Below, in pieces: positions 8,351 through 15,962 of a DNA stretch of 64,000 bases. Each line of letters begins with the position of its first letter. Positions within the stretch are counted from its first letter, which is position 1. Position numbers and translations under genes: made by a program. The notes under the pieces were generated by a model. That model was not told the origin of the DNA. It searched no databases and saw nothing but the letters and a program-made list of their open reading frames with translations. Origin of the DNA: Sulfobacillus thermosulfidooxidans (lineage in GTDB: Bacteria; Bacillota; Sulfobacillia; Sulfobacillales; Sulfobacillaceae); the NCBI RefSeq assembly GCF_001280565.1, contig NZ_LGRO01000001.1, forward strand, positions 3,100,001-3,164,000. The letters run 5' to 3'.

Positions 8351-9271
8351 CTAGTCCTTTTCAGAATGAGGGGGCAAATGGGGGTGACAATCATCATCCA
8401 CATGATCATGTTGTTGGGTTTCTAACTGAATGGTGACGTGGTGGATAGGAAAATGATCTTGCAGATAGTGGGCAATGGCTGCAAGAATTTCTTGTCCTTC
8501 CTGGACGGAAACATTGTCTATGAGGATATGGGCGGATAATAAATTGTAGTCGGAGCGTAAAGCCCAAATGTGAAGGTGATGGACCTCGTGCACACGGGGA
8601 ATTGTCAAAAGCGCGTGCTCTATGTCTTGAGGTTTTACGCCAGGGGGGGTTCCTTCCATCAAGATGTTGACACTCTGACGACTGATGTTTAAGGCCGCTT
8701 TGAACAAGATGACGCCAATGAGCATACCAGCGAGAGGATCGAAGCCGTTAAAGTGGGTCCACAGAATCAAGAATCCGGAAACCATGACGCTTAATGATCC
8801 TGCTGCGTCACTGGCAGCGTGCCAGAACATGGCACGGAGATTCAAGTCATGGATATCGTTTGGCATAAGGAGTAATGTGACCAGAATATTAAAGAGGAAA
8901 GCAACCAATCCTAGCCAAATGATGGATTGGGCCATCACGGGTTCTGGACGAATTAACCGGTAAATGCCCGCAACAATGAGTCCGATGGCTAATATGACTA
9001 AAATTAAGCTGTTAATCAATGATGCCAAGATGCCACTGCGTGCATATCCGTAACTCAGTTGCTTGGTAGGGGGATTATTTTCAATGCGGGCCGCATAATA
9101 GGCAAGCGCCATGGCACCGACATCGCTTAAAAGATGCACGGCATTAGAAAGGACGGACAAACTGCGGCTGGATAAGGCTCCGAGAAATTCCACGATGAAC
9201 ACAATGATGGTGAGAATGAGTGCCCACTTTAGTCGGGATATGGTTACAGTATGATGTGAGTGCTCATGCAC
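8351..9271 (-). CDS. Cation diffusion facilitator (CDF) metal exporter
   Basis: A 306-residue CDF transporter with about six membrane helices. Helix II carries H-L-L-S-D-V-G and helix V carries H-A-A-S-D-A-A, matching the paired HxxxD metal sites of CzcD/ZitB-type proteins. A cytoplasmic C-terminal domain follows, and His-rich tails lie at both ends (HEHSHH and a His/Asp-rich end). It exports divalent metal in exchange for protons. The two-His site resembles the Zn type, but the neighbouring MntR-like gene favours Mn or Fe; specificity is unresolved. The start is GTG 9271 with GAGGG nine bases upstream. Confidence 0.87.
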   Translation of the reverse strand: MHEHSHHTVTISRLKWALILTIIVFIVEFLGALSSRSLSVLSNAVHLLSDVGAMALAYYAARIENNPPTKQLSYGYARSGILASLINSLILVILAIGLIVAGIYRLIRPEPVMAQSIIWLGLVAFLFNILVTLLLMPNDIHDLNLRAMFWHAASDAAGSLSVMVSGFLILWTHFNGFDPLAGMLIGVILFKAALNISRQSVNILMEGTPPGVKPQDIEHALLTIPRVHEVHHLHIWALRSDYNLLSAHILIDNVSVQEGQEILAAIAHYLQDHFPIHHVTIQLETQQHDHVDDDCHPHLPPHSEKD

Positions 9272-9350
9272 GGACTTGTACCCTCGTTGACAAAGTTTTT
9301 ATACCTCTGACACTATCACAAATTCTCTTGAACGGCCAAGGAGGCTTGAT

Positions 9351-10049
9351 GTGTTGGCAAAACCTTTAATCATTTTTGACTTGGACGGAACATTGTACCG
9401 GGGCGATGCGCCGTATTGGTATTATGCTGAGCAAGTCAGCCGGTTTTTACCCCCGGAGATAGGTCAAGCCTACTTACAGCGGGTAGAGAACCATCTGACA
9501 GGCCGTCAAACGGTGGAAGCTTCCGATAATTGGGAAGCGGTTGTGCGTCTCATGGAGCCCTTTGGCGAAAGTTTAACGCCAGAGCAGTGGCAGGAAGCCT
9601 TTATGGCGACCAGGCGGTATATGTTAAGCGGACAGTGCCCTCTGGAATTGCCTTGGGATCTTAAGCCATTTCTCTCTAATCTCAAAGGGCAGGTTATTTT
9701 GGCTGTTGCCAGTAATAGTCCTGATGAGGCGGCCAAGCCCTTATTGGAACAGCTCGGTCTAATCGGTCTTTTTGATGTCATCAAAACCGCAGCCCAAAAG
9801 CCTGAAGGACTCATCACATTGGTATCGGAAATTACGCATAATGATTATGCACCCGACCAGATTTTTAGCATTGGGGACCATTATAATAACGATATTGCGC
9901 CAGGAATTCAGCACGGATGGATTACGGGGCATATTAGTCCTCGCCGAATTTTTCCAGGACCTGCCACCTTTAAGGTGACGGCATTAGAAGAACTTTATCC
10001 CCATATTCGCACCTGGGTACAACGCATTAAGGAAGGGACTAACGGATAA
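9351..10049 (+). CDS. HAD-superfamily hydrolase
   Basis: A 232-residue haloacid dehalogenase-like hydrolase. Motif I is DLDGTLYRG, motif II is in AVASNSPDE, the motif III Lys is in AAQKPEG and motif IV is in SIGDHYNNDI. A helical cap lies between motifs I and II, so it is a subclass I enzyme, probably a phosphatase. The start is GTG 9351, six bases after AAGGAGG. A possible promoter TTGACA lies at 9287-9292. The next gene, a metallo-beta-lactamase fold hydrolase, starts one base after this stop, so the two are surely cotranscribed. The substrate is unknown. Confidence 0.8.
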   Translation: MLAKPLIIFDLDGTLYRGDAPYWYYAEQVSRFLPPEIGQAYLQRVENHLTGRQTVEASDNWEAVVRLMEPFGESLTPEQWQEAFMATRRYMLSGQCPLELPWDLKPFLSNLKGQVILAVASNSPDEAAKPLLEQLGLIGLFDVIKTAAQKPEGLITLVSEITHNDYAPDQIFSIGDHYNNDIAPGIQHGWITGHISPRRIFPGPATFKVTALEELYPHIRTWVQRIKEGTNG

Positions 10050-10050
10050 T

Positions 10051-11304
10051 ATGGCGACCATTCAATTTTTTGGCGGCGTCGGGGTCATTGGTTCGAGCAA
10101 AATTGTCATTGAGCAAGACGGATGGCGTGTACTGTTAGATTTTGGCTTGGAATTTAATCCCGGGGGAGGATTGTACCGGCAAGGTATTGTGCCACGCCCC
10201 GCACATGCGTTGTCTGATCGCCTGTTAACAGGTGACGCGCCCTGGATACCCCATATCTACGATCCGGATTTTTCCAAGGGAATAGATGGATTGGCAGTGG
10301 GGAATGATCACAAAACCGCCGTATTTATCACTCATGCGCACCTCGATCATATTGGCCTTACCGGTTATATCGATCCTCACATTCCCATTTGGGCATCTCC
10401 TGATACCATAGAGATTATGCGTGCAGCGCACGAAGCGGGGGAAGATTTGGAGGGACATTGGCCGAAGCTTCGCCCTTTAGAAGCAGAGCACACCCTGACC
10501 TTTGGACCCTTTACGGTGATGCGTTATGATGTGGACCACGATATCATTGGGGCTTCAGGATACAGTGTGGCCACAAACAGTGGGATAGTGGCTTTTACTG
10601 GGGACATTCGTTTACACGGCAGGCATCCCGAAAAAAGTTTGCACTTTGCGCACAAAGTCGAGGGCTGTAAGGCTCTCGTTATTGAAGGAACCACCCTGTC
10701 CTTTGGATTTAAAGACCCCGTTCGCACCGAACATGAGGTCGACGAGGACTTTGCTAAGATTTTGGAAAACACTCCCGGTCTTGTTCTGTTGACCATCTAT
10801 CCGCGCAATCTTGAACGCATCGAAGCTTTTATTAAGATTGTCCATGCACATCACCGCGAAATTTTATGGTCCAGGTCGACTGCAGCATTTCTTAAGGCGA
10901 TGGGACTCGATGTAGGAGCCATGAGCGAAGAGAGTCTGCCGGACATCAGGAAAAACTCCGCACATTATGTGTTGCAATTAAATCCATCTGATTGGCCCTT
11001 AATGCTCGATTTGCCGCTAGGTCCAAGGTCAGTCTTTGTGCATGCCAATGGTGCTCCATTGGGCACCTTTGATCCTTTATGGCCAGTATTGCAAGATTGG
11101 TTGCGGTATGTCCACACCCCTTTTTGGCCGATTGGGACGGGAGGGCATGCGAGCCCCGATGGTTTACGTGAGTTATTGGAGATCATTCATCCTGACATTG
11201 TGTTCCCTTTGCACTCGCAAGAACCGGACCGATTATGGCCTCCGCCTGGAACCAAACGCTGGCTGCCGGAACGAGGGCGTATCTATGATTTAGACAGCAA
11301 CTGA
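10051..11304 (+). CDS. Metallo-beta-lactamase fold hydrolase (RNase J-like)
   Basis: A 417-residue protein whose N-terminal metallo-beta-lactamase domain has the zinc-binding HAHLDH at about residues 95-100, a later D-V-D-H-D and the F-T-G-D-I-R-L-H-G segment. The layout resembles RNase J and related beta-CASP enzymes, and the C-terminal end has P-L-H-S-Q-E where RNase J has its last zinc His. Length is shorter than RNase J (about 555), and the C-terminal RNase J domain is missing. A nuclease role is possible but not shown; it could be another metal-dependent hydrolase. It follows the HAD gene with a one-base gap. Confidence 0.72.
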   Translation: MATIQFFGGVGVIGSSKIVIEQDGWRVLLDFGLEFNPGGGLYRQGIVPRPAHALSDRLLTGDAPWIPHIYDPDFSKGIDGLAVGNDHKTAVFITHAHLDHIGLTGYIDPHIPIWASPDTIEIMRAAHEAGEDLEGHWPKLRPLEAEHTLTFGPFTVMRYDVDHDIIGASGYSVATNSGIVAFTGDIRLHGRHPEKSLHFAHKVEGCKALVIEGTTLSFGFKDPVRTEHEVDEDFAKILENTPGLVLLTIYPRNLERIEAFIKIVHAHHREILWSRSTAAFLKAMGLDVGAMSEESLPDIRKNSAHYVLQLNPSDWPLMLDLPLGPRSVFVHANGAPLGTFDPLWPVLQDWLRYVHTPFWPIGTGGHASPDGLRELLEIIHPDIVFPLHSQEPDRLWPPPGTKRWLPERGRIYDLDSN

Positions 11305-11318
11305 GCTATATTCTTTAT

Positions 11319-11347
11319 TTGGCAGGAATCCAATGTCATATTATAAT
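11319..11347 (+). promoter_or_regulatory. Strong candidate sigma-A promoter for sqdB
   Basis: TTGGCA at 11319-11324 and TATAAT at 11342-11347 are separated by exactly 17 bases. Five of six -35 positions match and the -10 is perfect. It lies in the 91-bp gap upstream of the UDP-sulfoquinovose synthase gene. Confidence 0.7.
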
Positions 11348-11395
11348 GTTTTGAGCAGAATTTCGTAAATTGTTATTAACGTAGGAGGATATTGC

Positions 11396-12565
11396 GTGAG
11401 AATTTTGATTTTAGGGGGAGATGGATATTTAGGCTGGCCGACAGCTATCTATCTCTCACACCAAGGCCACGATATTGCAGTGGCAGATAATTTTGTCCGC
11501 CGCCAATATGACTACGAATTGGGCGCGGAAAGCCTTGTTCCCATTGCATCGCTCCAGCAACGGGTAAAAACCTGGAAAGACATAACCGGCCGCAAAATTA
11601 ACGTGTATGTAGGCGACATGACCGATGCCGGTTTTGTATATCGCATGATTGAAGAATTTAAGCCTGACACGATAGTGCATTATGCGGAACAACGTTCAGC
11701 GCCCTATTCCATGATTGACCGTGAACATGCCGTGTACACACAGGTTAATAATGTTGTCGGGACCCTCAACGTGATTTATGCGATTGCGGATTTAAATCCG
11801 GACATTCACTTGGTCAAGCTTGGCTCCATGGGTGAATATGGCACCCCAAATATTGATATTGAAGAAGGATTTTTAGAAGTCGAGCATAATGGGCGAAAAG
11901 ACATTTTGCCCTACCCTAAGCAGCCGGGTTCTTTCTATCACTTATCGAAAGTCCATGACAGTCATAACATCCTCTTTGCATGTAAAAACTTTGGTCTTCG
12001 CTCCACGGATTTGAACCAGGGGATTGTGTATGGGGTAGAAACCGAACAAACCGTCCTTCATCCCGATTTAGCCACCCGTCTAGATTACGATGGCGTCTTT
12101 GGGACAGTTCTTAACCGGTTTTGTATCGAAGCGGTTTTAGGACATCCCTTGACGGTTTATGGTGTAGGGGAACAAAAACGGGGATTATTAGACATTCGCG
12201 ACACCGTACGGTGCATTGAAATTGCTGCAGAAAATCCCCCGGAGCGTGGCGAATACCGGGTCTTTAATCAGTTTACGGAAGAATTTTCAATTAAAGAATT
12301 AGCGGAACTTGTGGCCAAAACCTATCCCGGAGAAGTTAAGGTCGAACTGGTGGAAGATCCCCGAACAGAAGCTTTAACCCATTATTTTAACGCGCGTCAT
12401 ACCAAATTAATTGATTTGGGCCTCGTTCCTCACTTACTTTCTGATACGTTGATTCAATCCTTATTTGGTGTGATTGAGAAATACAAGGACCGCGTCAATT
12501 GGGATGTCATCCGCACCTTCGTCAATTGGCGACGTACGCGCAATCCTTTATACAATAACGATTGA
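11396..12565 (+). CDS. sqdB: UDP-sulfoquinovose synthase
   Basis: A 389-residue extended short-chain dehydrogenase. The N-terminal Rossmann motif is GGDGYLGWPTA. The segment S-M-G-E-Y-G-T-P and the Y-x3-K pair in YPKQPGSFYHLSKVHDS are characteristic of SQD1/SqdB and archaeal Agl3, which make UDP-sulfoquinovose from UDP-glucose and sulfite using bound NAD. The product feeds sulfolipid (SQDG) or N-glycan synthesis. The start is GTG 11396 after TAGGAGG. No SqdX/SqdD glycosyltransferase lies beside it, so the acceptor is unknown. Its own promoter and a strong downstream hairpin mark it as a single-gene unit. Confidence 0.92.
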   Translation: MRILILGGDGYLGWPTAIYLSHQGHDIAVADNFVRRQYDYELGAESLVPIASLQQRVKTWKDITGRKINVYVGDMTDAGFVYRMIEEFKPDTIVHYAEQRSAPYSMIDREHAVYTQVNNVVGTLNVIYAIADLNPDIHLVKLGSMGEYGTPNIDIEEGFLEVEHNGRKDILPYPKQPGSFYHLSKVHDSHNILFACKNFGLRSTDLNQGIVYGVETEQTVLHPDLATRLDYDGVFGTVLNRFCIEAVLGHPLTVYGVGEQKRGLLDIRDTVRCIEIAAENPPERGEYRVFNQFTEEFSIKELAELVAKTYPGEVKVELVEDPRTEALTHYFNARHTKLIDLGLVPHLLSDTLIQSLFGVIEKYKDRVNWDVIRTFVNWRRTRNPLYNND

Positions 12566-12583
12566 GTCGATTACAGCTCTCTT

Positions 12584-12610
12584 AACAAGCCGGTATAATA
12601 CCGGCTTGTT
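12584..12610 (+). terminator. Terminator hairpin after sqdB
   Basis: A perfect 12-bp stem (AACAAGCCGGTA paired with TACCGGCTTGTT) with a three-base loop lies 19 bases after the sqdB stop. It is followed by a short T-rich stretch rather than a long T run. Confidence 0.72.
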
Positions 12611-12753
12611 GTGTTTAATAATGGATGGATTGAAAAAATTGCGCGAGCGGATGGCGATTATGACTTATCATGGTGGAAAGAAGAGATAATGGGAAGAGAG
12701 ATCGGGATGTGGCATATTGCTGCGCCCTGGTGGATGAAGAAGGAGCGGTGCGA

Positions 12754-13395
12754 ATGAAACGTCAATGGGGTCTTGGACTTTTAGGTGCGTTAGGATTAGG
12801 CTTTATTGCTGTGCGGGTGAATGGAAAATTGCGGCCCAAGCCGATGCCGGTGCAAATCGAACAGTTTTTCCTGACCAATCCTCTACGGGTTTCCTATTTC
12901 GGACCCCGCGATGCCTTGCGCTTGGCAGGGAATTTAGAAGGATTGCGTGTCTTGGAAATCGGTACAGGCGTTGGTGTCATTTTAGAAGAAATTGCAAAAC
13001 GGGTGGGAGAAGGCGGGCAGGCTTTCGGGGTTGATATTCAAAGTGATGCCATTGCTAAAACCGAACAGCGTCTCAGTCAACACGGGTTGATGTCACGAAC
13101 GGGACTGGCCACAGCGAATGCTTTAGAGATGCCGTGGACCGATGGCAGCATGGATAGAGTGATTATGGTGGCGATGTTAGGGGAGATTCCCTCGTCTCAC
13201 CGGGTAGAAGCGCTTAAAGAAGCGGGCCGGGTGTTAAATCGTGACGGCAAACTTGTTATTACTGAATTTTGGCCTGATCCGCATTTCATTCCTTTGCCCA
13301 AAATGGTCCGTCTCTTGAGGCAAGCCGGTTTCAATATTGTTGATGTCTATCAAAAACCTTTGTTGTATAGCATTTCTGCCAAAAAGGAGGTTTAA
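12754..13395 (+). CDS. Membrane-anchored SAM-dependent methyltransferase
   Basis: A class I methyltransferase of about 213 residues. The start is ATG 12754, preceded by AAGGAG, rather than the ATG at 12670. The first 24 residues form a basic end and a hydrophobic helix, suggesting membrane attachment. Motif I is LEIGTGVGVI, and an acidic residue follows in F-G-V-D-I-Q-S; a post-motif LNRDGKLVITEF follows the usual class I pattern. It resembles the UbiE/type 11 group, which methylate quinones or lipids, but the substrate cannot be assigned. Its last codons coincide with the proposed left end of the IS607-like element, so the C-terminus may have been altered by the insertion. Confidence 0.75.
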   Translation: MKRQWGLGLLGALGLGFIAVRVNGKLRPKPMPVQIEQFFLTNPLRVSYFGPRDALRLAGNLEGLRVLEIGTGVGVILEEIAKRVGEGGQAFGVDIQSDAIAKTEQRLSQHGLMSRTGLATANALEMPWTDGSMDRVIMVAMLGEIPSSHRVEALKEAGRVLNRDGKLVITEFWPDPHFIPLPKMVRLLRQAGFNIVDVYQKPLLYSISAKKEV

Positions 13396-13460
13396 GCTGC
13401 TTGCTGTCAATCTATGATGAGCTTTGATAGTATGTGATAATATAATTAAGTGATTGTATT

Positions 13461-15626
13461 ATGGACGAGCAGTTTGTCAGCATCGGCAAGGCGGCCAAGA
13501 TGCTCGGCATGAGCATCGACGGACTCCGGAAGTGGGAACGCGAAGGGCGCCTGATTCCGGTGCGTACCGTGACGAATCATCGGCGCTATCGGGTCGCGGA
13601 CTTACGCGCCCTGATGCACGAGGATGCTCCTGATGTTGCTAGGGATACTCGTTGTCTCCTCTATGCGCGAGTCTCGACCAAAAAACAACAAGATGCGGGG
13701 AACTTGGATCGTCAACTCGGGCGGTTAACCGCGTTCGCTGCGGAGCAGCGATGGACTGTGGTGGCTGCTCTTACCGATGTCGCGAGCGGCTTGAATGAAA
13801 AACGGCGGGGTCTCCATCGGTTGCTGGATCTTGCTCAGCAACACCAAGCGGGCATCGTGGCTGTGGAGTACAAGGATCGATTGGCGCGCTTCGGGTTTAC
13901 TTATCTGGAAAGTTACCTGCACGCCTTTGGCGTACGTGTTGTCGTCATAGAAAGTCCGGTGAAAGACGATCCCCAGGAACTCGTGGAGGACTTGATTGCC
14001 ATTACCACGTCCTTCTCGGCCCGCATTTATGGCAAGCGCAGGGACAAAGATGGGCTCGACCGTGCGTCAAGCGATGGCGACCTTAGCGCAGGAAGGAGTC
14101 CCCGGATGAAGACGACCATTTTTGGTGTCTTGCTCGAGGTCACGCCCGATCAGGACACGGTGTTACGCCGTTTGATGCGCAAATATGGGTTCATGCTACG
14201 ATTTGCCTTTCAACGATTGGTTGGCGGACTACAAAACATAGGTGGTTTGGAACGTCACTGTGCCAGTGAAACGGAGTTGCCGCTGCGTTACGCCAAAGAT
14301 GCGGTGCAAGAAGCGCAAGACCTCATTCGGGCCCGCCATCAAGCCATGAAAGACGGGGCGACTTTATGGACGCAACGCGTGAAAAAAACCCGAGAACGGT
14401 TGACCGCACTCCGGGCATCCCCGCATCCGAATGCCCGCCGCATTGCGGGACAAGAACGTAAACTCACGCATCAAGAAGCCCAGCAAGCGTTTTATCAACA
14501 GCATGTCGAGGCCGGCACCTTTCCTCCCGTGGTGTTTGGCACAAAAAAACGGTGGTGGGATCGGTTCAAGACTCTCGATGACCCCATCGCCGAACAGGCA
14601 CGCCAGCAGGCGTGGCGGGAAGAATGGGACGAGAGCCGGAATGGTCGGCTGTCAGCACGTGGGGATCGAACCAAAAGGGGCAATCCCCTCCTGCGCGTCT
14701 GCGCAGGGGCCGACCATTGGATCTTAGAAATCTCTCTCGATTGCCGCAAACCGGGCAAACCCGACGCCAAAGTTCCTCGGTATGAGAAACTGGCAATCCC
14801 TCTCTATATTGCGCGGAAGGTGTCCAAGAAAACCGGCCAAGTCAATGGCCGTGATTATGAGGGGCTTCTGCGTCGAGTGCTCGCCTCCGACGACCCCTAT
14901 CAAGTCGAAATTCTCCGACGTCAAGGACGGTATCAGGTGCGTATTACCGTCGAAGAAGTCCCCGCGCCTATCCAGACCGATCCGCGTCATGGCTGGGTGG
15001 GCGTGGATACCAATAGCACCTTTTTAGCTCTCTGTCACGTGTTGCCAAACGGCAATCCCCACGCCTTCGCAACGATCGGGGATCCCCGTCTCTTCGATGT
15101 CCGATCGACCCAACGCGACGCGTTGGTGGGAGGTCTCGCGGTCGAGACCGTTCAGTGGGCTCAGGCTCGTGGAGCGGGACTGGTCGTGGAAGACTTGCAA
15201 TTCATCCATGATCGGGATGTGAGCGCCAAGTTTAACCGCGTGACGCACCAGTTTAATTACCGGGCCTTGCTGATGGCGGTCGAACGACAGGCCGCGCGGG
15301 AAGGCGTCGGCTTGCGGAAAGTCACACCGGCTTATACCTCGATTATCGGGCGGTTCAAGTATCAGCCGCAATACGGGATTAGCGTGCATCACGCCGCGGC
15401 CCTCGTGATCGGGCGACGCGGCGGACTGAAAGTCCGCCGGGAAAACGTTCCGAAAGCCTTGCGGCTTTGGATGCAAGACCGCGATCAATGGAACGACCCC
15501 ACGTATCGGAAAAATGATTGGAGTGCATGGGCTCGGATTAAACGGATCATGACGAAGACGTTGGCATCGCACCATCAGTATTTGAGTGCCTGGTTAGGGT
15601 ATCGCAAGACATTATTCTCTAAATGA
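13461..15626 (+). CDS. Fused IS607 serine recombinase (TnpA) and TnpB-like protein
   Basis: One uninterrupted frame of 721 residues. Residues 1-55 form a MerR-like DNA-binding domain (GKAAKMLGMS, then a winged RRYR). Residues 66-195 form the serine recombinase domain with the nucleophile in LLYARVSTKKQ and the family ending SFSARIYGKR. From ATG 14106 (residue 216) onward the protein is a TnpB relative with RuvC-like pieces: GWVGVDTNSTF (first Asp) and GLVVEDLQF (Glu). The third acidic residue and the CxxC zinc finger of usual TnpB are not seen; that region reads YGISVHHAAALVIGRR. In other IS607 elements tnpA and tnpB are separate overlapping genes, so the fusion is unusual and looks like the result of a one-base loss near 14041. 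Confidence 0.85.
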   Translation: MDEQFVSIGKAAKMLGMSIDGLRKWEREGRLIPVRTVTNHRRYRVADLRALMHEDAPDVARDTRCLLYARVSTKKQQDAGNLDRQLGRLTAFAAEQRWTVVAALTDVASGLNEKRRGLHRLLDLAQQHQAGIVAVEYKDRLARFGFTYLESYLHAFGVRVVVIESPVKDDPQELVEDLIAITTSFSARIYGKRRDKDGLDRASSDGDLSAGRSPRMKTTIFGVLLEVTPDQDTVLRRLMRKYGFMLRFAFQRLVGGLQNIGGLERHCASETELPLRYAKDAVQEAQDLIRARHQAMKDGATLWTQRVKKTRERLTALRASPHPNARRIAGQERKLTHQEAQQAFYQQHVEAGTFPPVVFGTKKRWWDRFKTLDDPIAEQARQQAWREEWDESRNGRLSARGDRTKRGNPLLRVCAGADHWILEISLDCRKPGKPDAKVPRYEKLAIPLYIARKVSKKTGQVNGRDYEGLLRRVLASDDPYQVEILRRQGRYQVRITVEEVPAPIQTDPRHGWVGVDTNSTFLALCHVLPNGNPHAFATIGDPRLFDVRSTQRDALVGGLAVETVQWAQARGAGLVVEDLQFIHDRDVSAKFNRVTHQFNYRALLMAVERQAAREGVGLRKVTPAYTSIIGRFKYQPQYGISVHHAAALVIGRRGGLKVRRENVPKALRLWMQDRDQWNDPTYRKNDWSAWARIKRIMTKTLASHHQYLSAWLGYRKTLFSK
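14050..14109 (+). other. Ancestral tnpA C-terminus in the alternate frame, ending in ATGA overlap
   Basis: In the +1 frame this stretch reads M-G-S-T-V-R-Q-A-M-A-T-L-A-Q-E-G-V-P-G and then stops at TGA 14107-14109, which overlaps the TnpB ATG at 14106 as ATGA. This is what a normal IS607 tnpA end and tnpB start look like. Adding one G to the GGG at 14041-14043 joins the recombinase to this tail. Confidence 0.6.
14106..15626 (+). CDS. TnpB-like protein portion (RuvC-fold, zinc finger absent)
   Basis: This is the likely native tnpB gene, 506 residues, starting at ATG 14106 just after GGAAGGAG (14090-14097), so it may also be translated alone. TnpB proteins are RNA-guided nucleases encoded by IS200/IS605 and IS607 elements. 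The first RuvC Asp (GVDTNS) and the Glu (VVEDLQF) are present. In place of the zinc ribbon and the third Asp there is a segment with H-H-A-A-A-L-V-I-G-R-R-G, which occurs in the longer group of TnpB-related proteins. Nuclease activity is therefore uncertain. A structured non-coding region follows immediately. Confidence 0.7.
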   Translation: MKTTIFGVLLEVTPDQDTVLRRLMRKYGFMLRFAFQRLVGGLQNIGGLERHCASETELPLRYAKDAVQEAQDLIRARHQAMKDGATLWTQRVKKTRERLTALRASPHPNARRIAGQERKLTHQEAQQAFYQQHVEAGTFPPVVFGTKKRWWDRFKTLDDPIAEQARQQAWREEWDESRNGRLSARGDRTKRGNPLLRVCAGADHWILEISLDCRKPGKPDAKVPRYEKLAIPLYIARKVSKKTGQVNGRDYEGLLRRVLASDDPYQVEILRRQGRYQVRITVEEVPAPIQTDPRHGWVGVDTNSTFLALCHVLPNGNPHAFATIGDPRLFDVRSTQRDALVGGLAVETVQWAQARGAGLVVEDLQFIHDRDVSAKFNRVTHQFNYRALLMAVERQAAREGVGLRKVTPAYTSIIGRFKYQPQYGISVHHAAALVIGRRGGLKVRRENVPKALRLWMQDRDQWNDPTYRKNDWSAWARIKRIMTKTLASHHQYLSAWLGYRKTLFSK

Positions 15627-15894
15627 CCCACATCTCCTTCCCCCGTCGCCACCACGTGGCGAAAGGAGCGACGGGGCATCTTGATGAAGGCCCAGTAACG
15701 CTGGGGCTCAGGGCACCACCGACGGGACACCGATGGGAGTTTCCTGCCATCCTTCTCCTGCCGGGATCTTGAGCGGTGCGTGGGGGAAAAACATCCCCAC
15801 GCGATGGGGCGGAAGCCACCCCCGAGCAGACGAATCCTGTGAGGACTGCGGGCCCCATGAGGGGCCGAGAAAAGCCGAAAGAGATTATCGTAGG
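15627..15894 (+). ncRNA. Candidate omega-RNA / structured right end of the IS607 element
   Basis: There is no convincing gene here, yet the sequence is GC-rich and folds readily. A 9-bp stem pairs 15641-15649 with 15668-15676. An 8-bp stem pairs 15778-15785 with 15795-15802. A 6-bp stem pairs 15851-15856 with 15861-15866 around ATGA. TnpB guide RNAs (omega-RNA) are transcribed from just this position and end at the element boundary, with the guide taken from flanking DNA. The RNA itself is inferred, not shown. Confidence 0.5.
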
Positions 15895-15914
15895 TTTTTT
15901 TAACCAGGTTCCAA

Positions 15915-15923
15915 TGGTATAAT
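15915..15923 (+). promoter_or_regulatory. Extended -10 promoter for the cupin gene
   Basis: TGGTATAAT is an extended -10 (TG-N-TATAAT) 40 bp before the cupin start. The -35 position falls on a T run (15895-15900) at the proposed end of the IS element, so the insertion may have changed this promoter. Confidence 0.5.
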
Positions 15924-15962
15924 CGGCAAGGGCATTTGACGAAAATAATGAAGGTGGACATT

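Larger units (their letters stand above)
13391..15894 (+). mobile_element. IS607-type insertion sequence
   Basis: The element is recognised by a serine recombinase with an N-terminal MerR-like helix-turn-helix, followed by a TnpB-like protein and a structured non-coding end. IS607 elements insert next to GG dinucleotides without making target repeats. Here GG at 13389-13390 precedes the left side and GG at 15893-15894 closes the right side, which gives the proposed limits. The limits are inferred, as no empty site is available for comparison. The interior is visibly richer in GC than its neighbours, consistent with a foreign origin. Confidence 0.7.

Noticed and set aside
12670-12753. Longer start of the methyltransferase at ATG 12670
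   Set aside because: It adds 28 unlike residues and lacks a ribosome site, whereas ATG 12754 has AAGGAG and begins a membrane helix.
15024-15575. 183-residue frame antisense to tnpB
   Set aside because: It is the complement of a strong coding region and lacks a ribosome site.
15575-15961. Reading frame on the minus strand across the candidate omega-RNA
   Set aside because: It spans several GC-rich hairpins and the element boundary, and has no recognisable domain.
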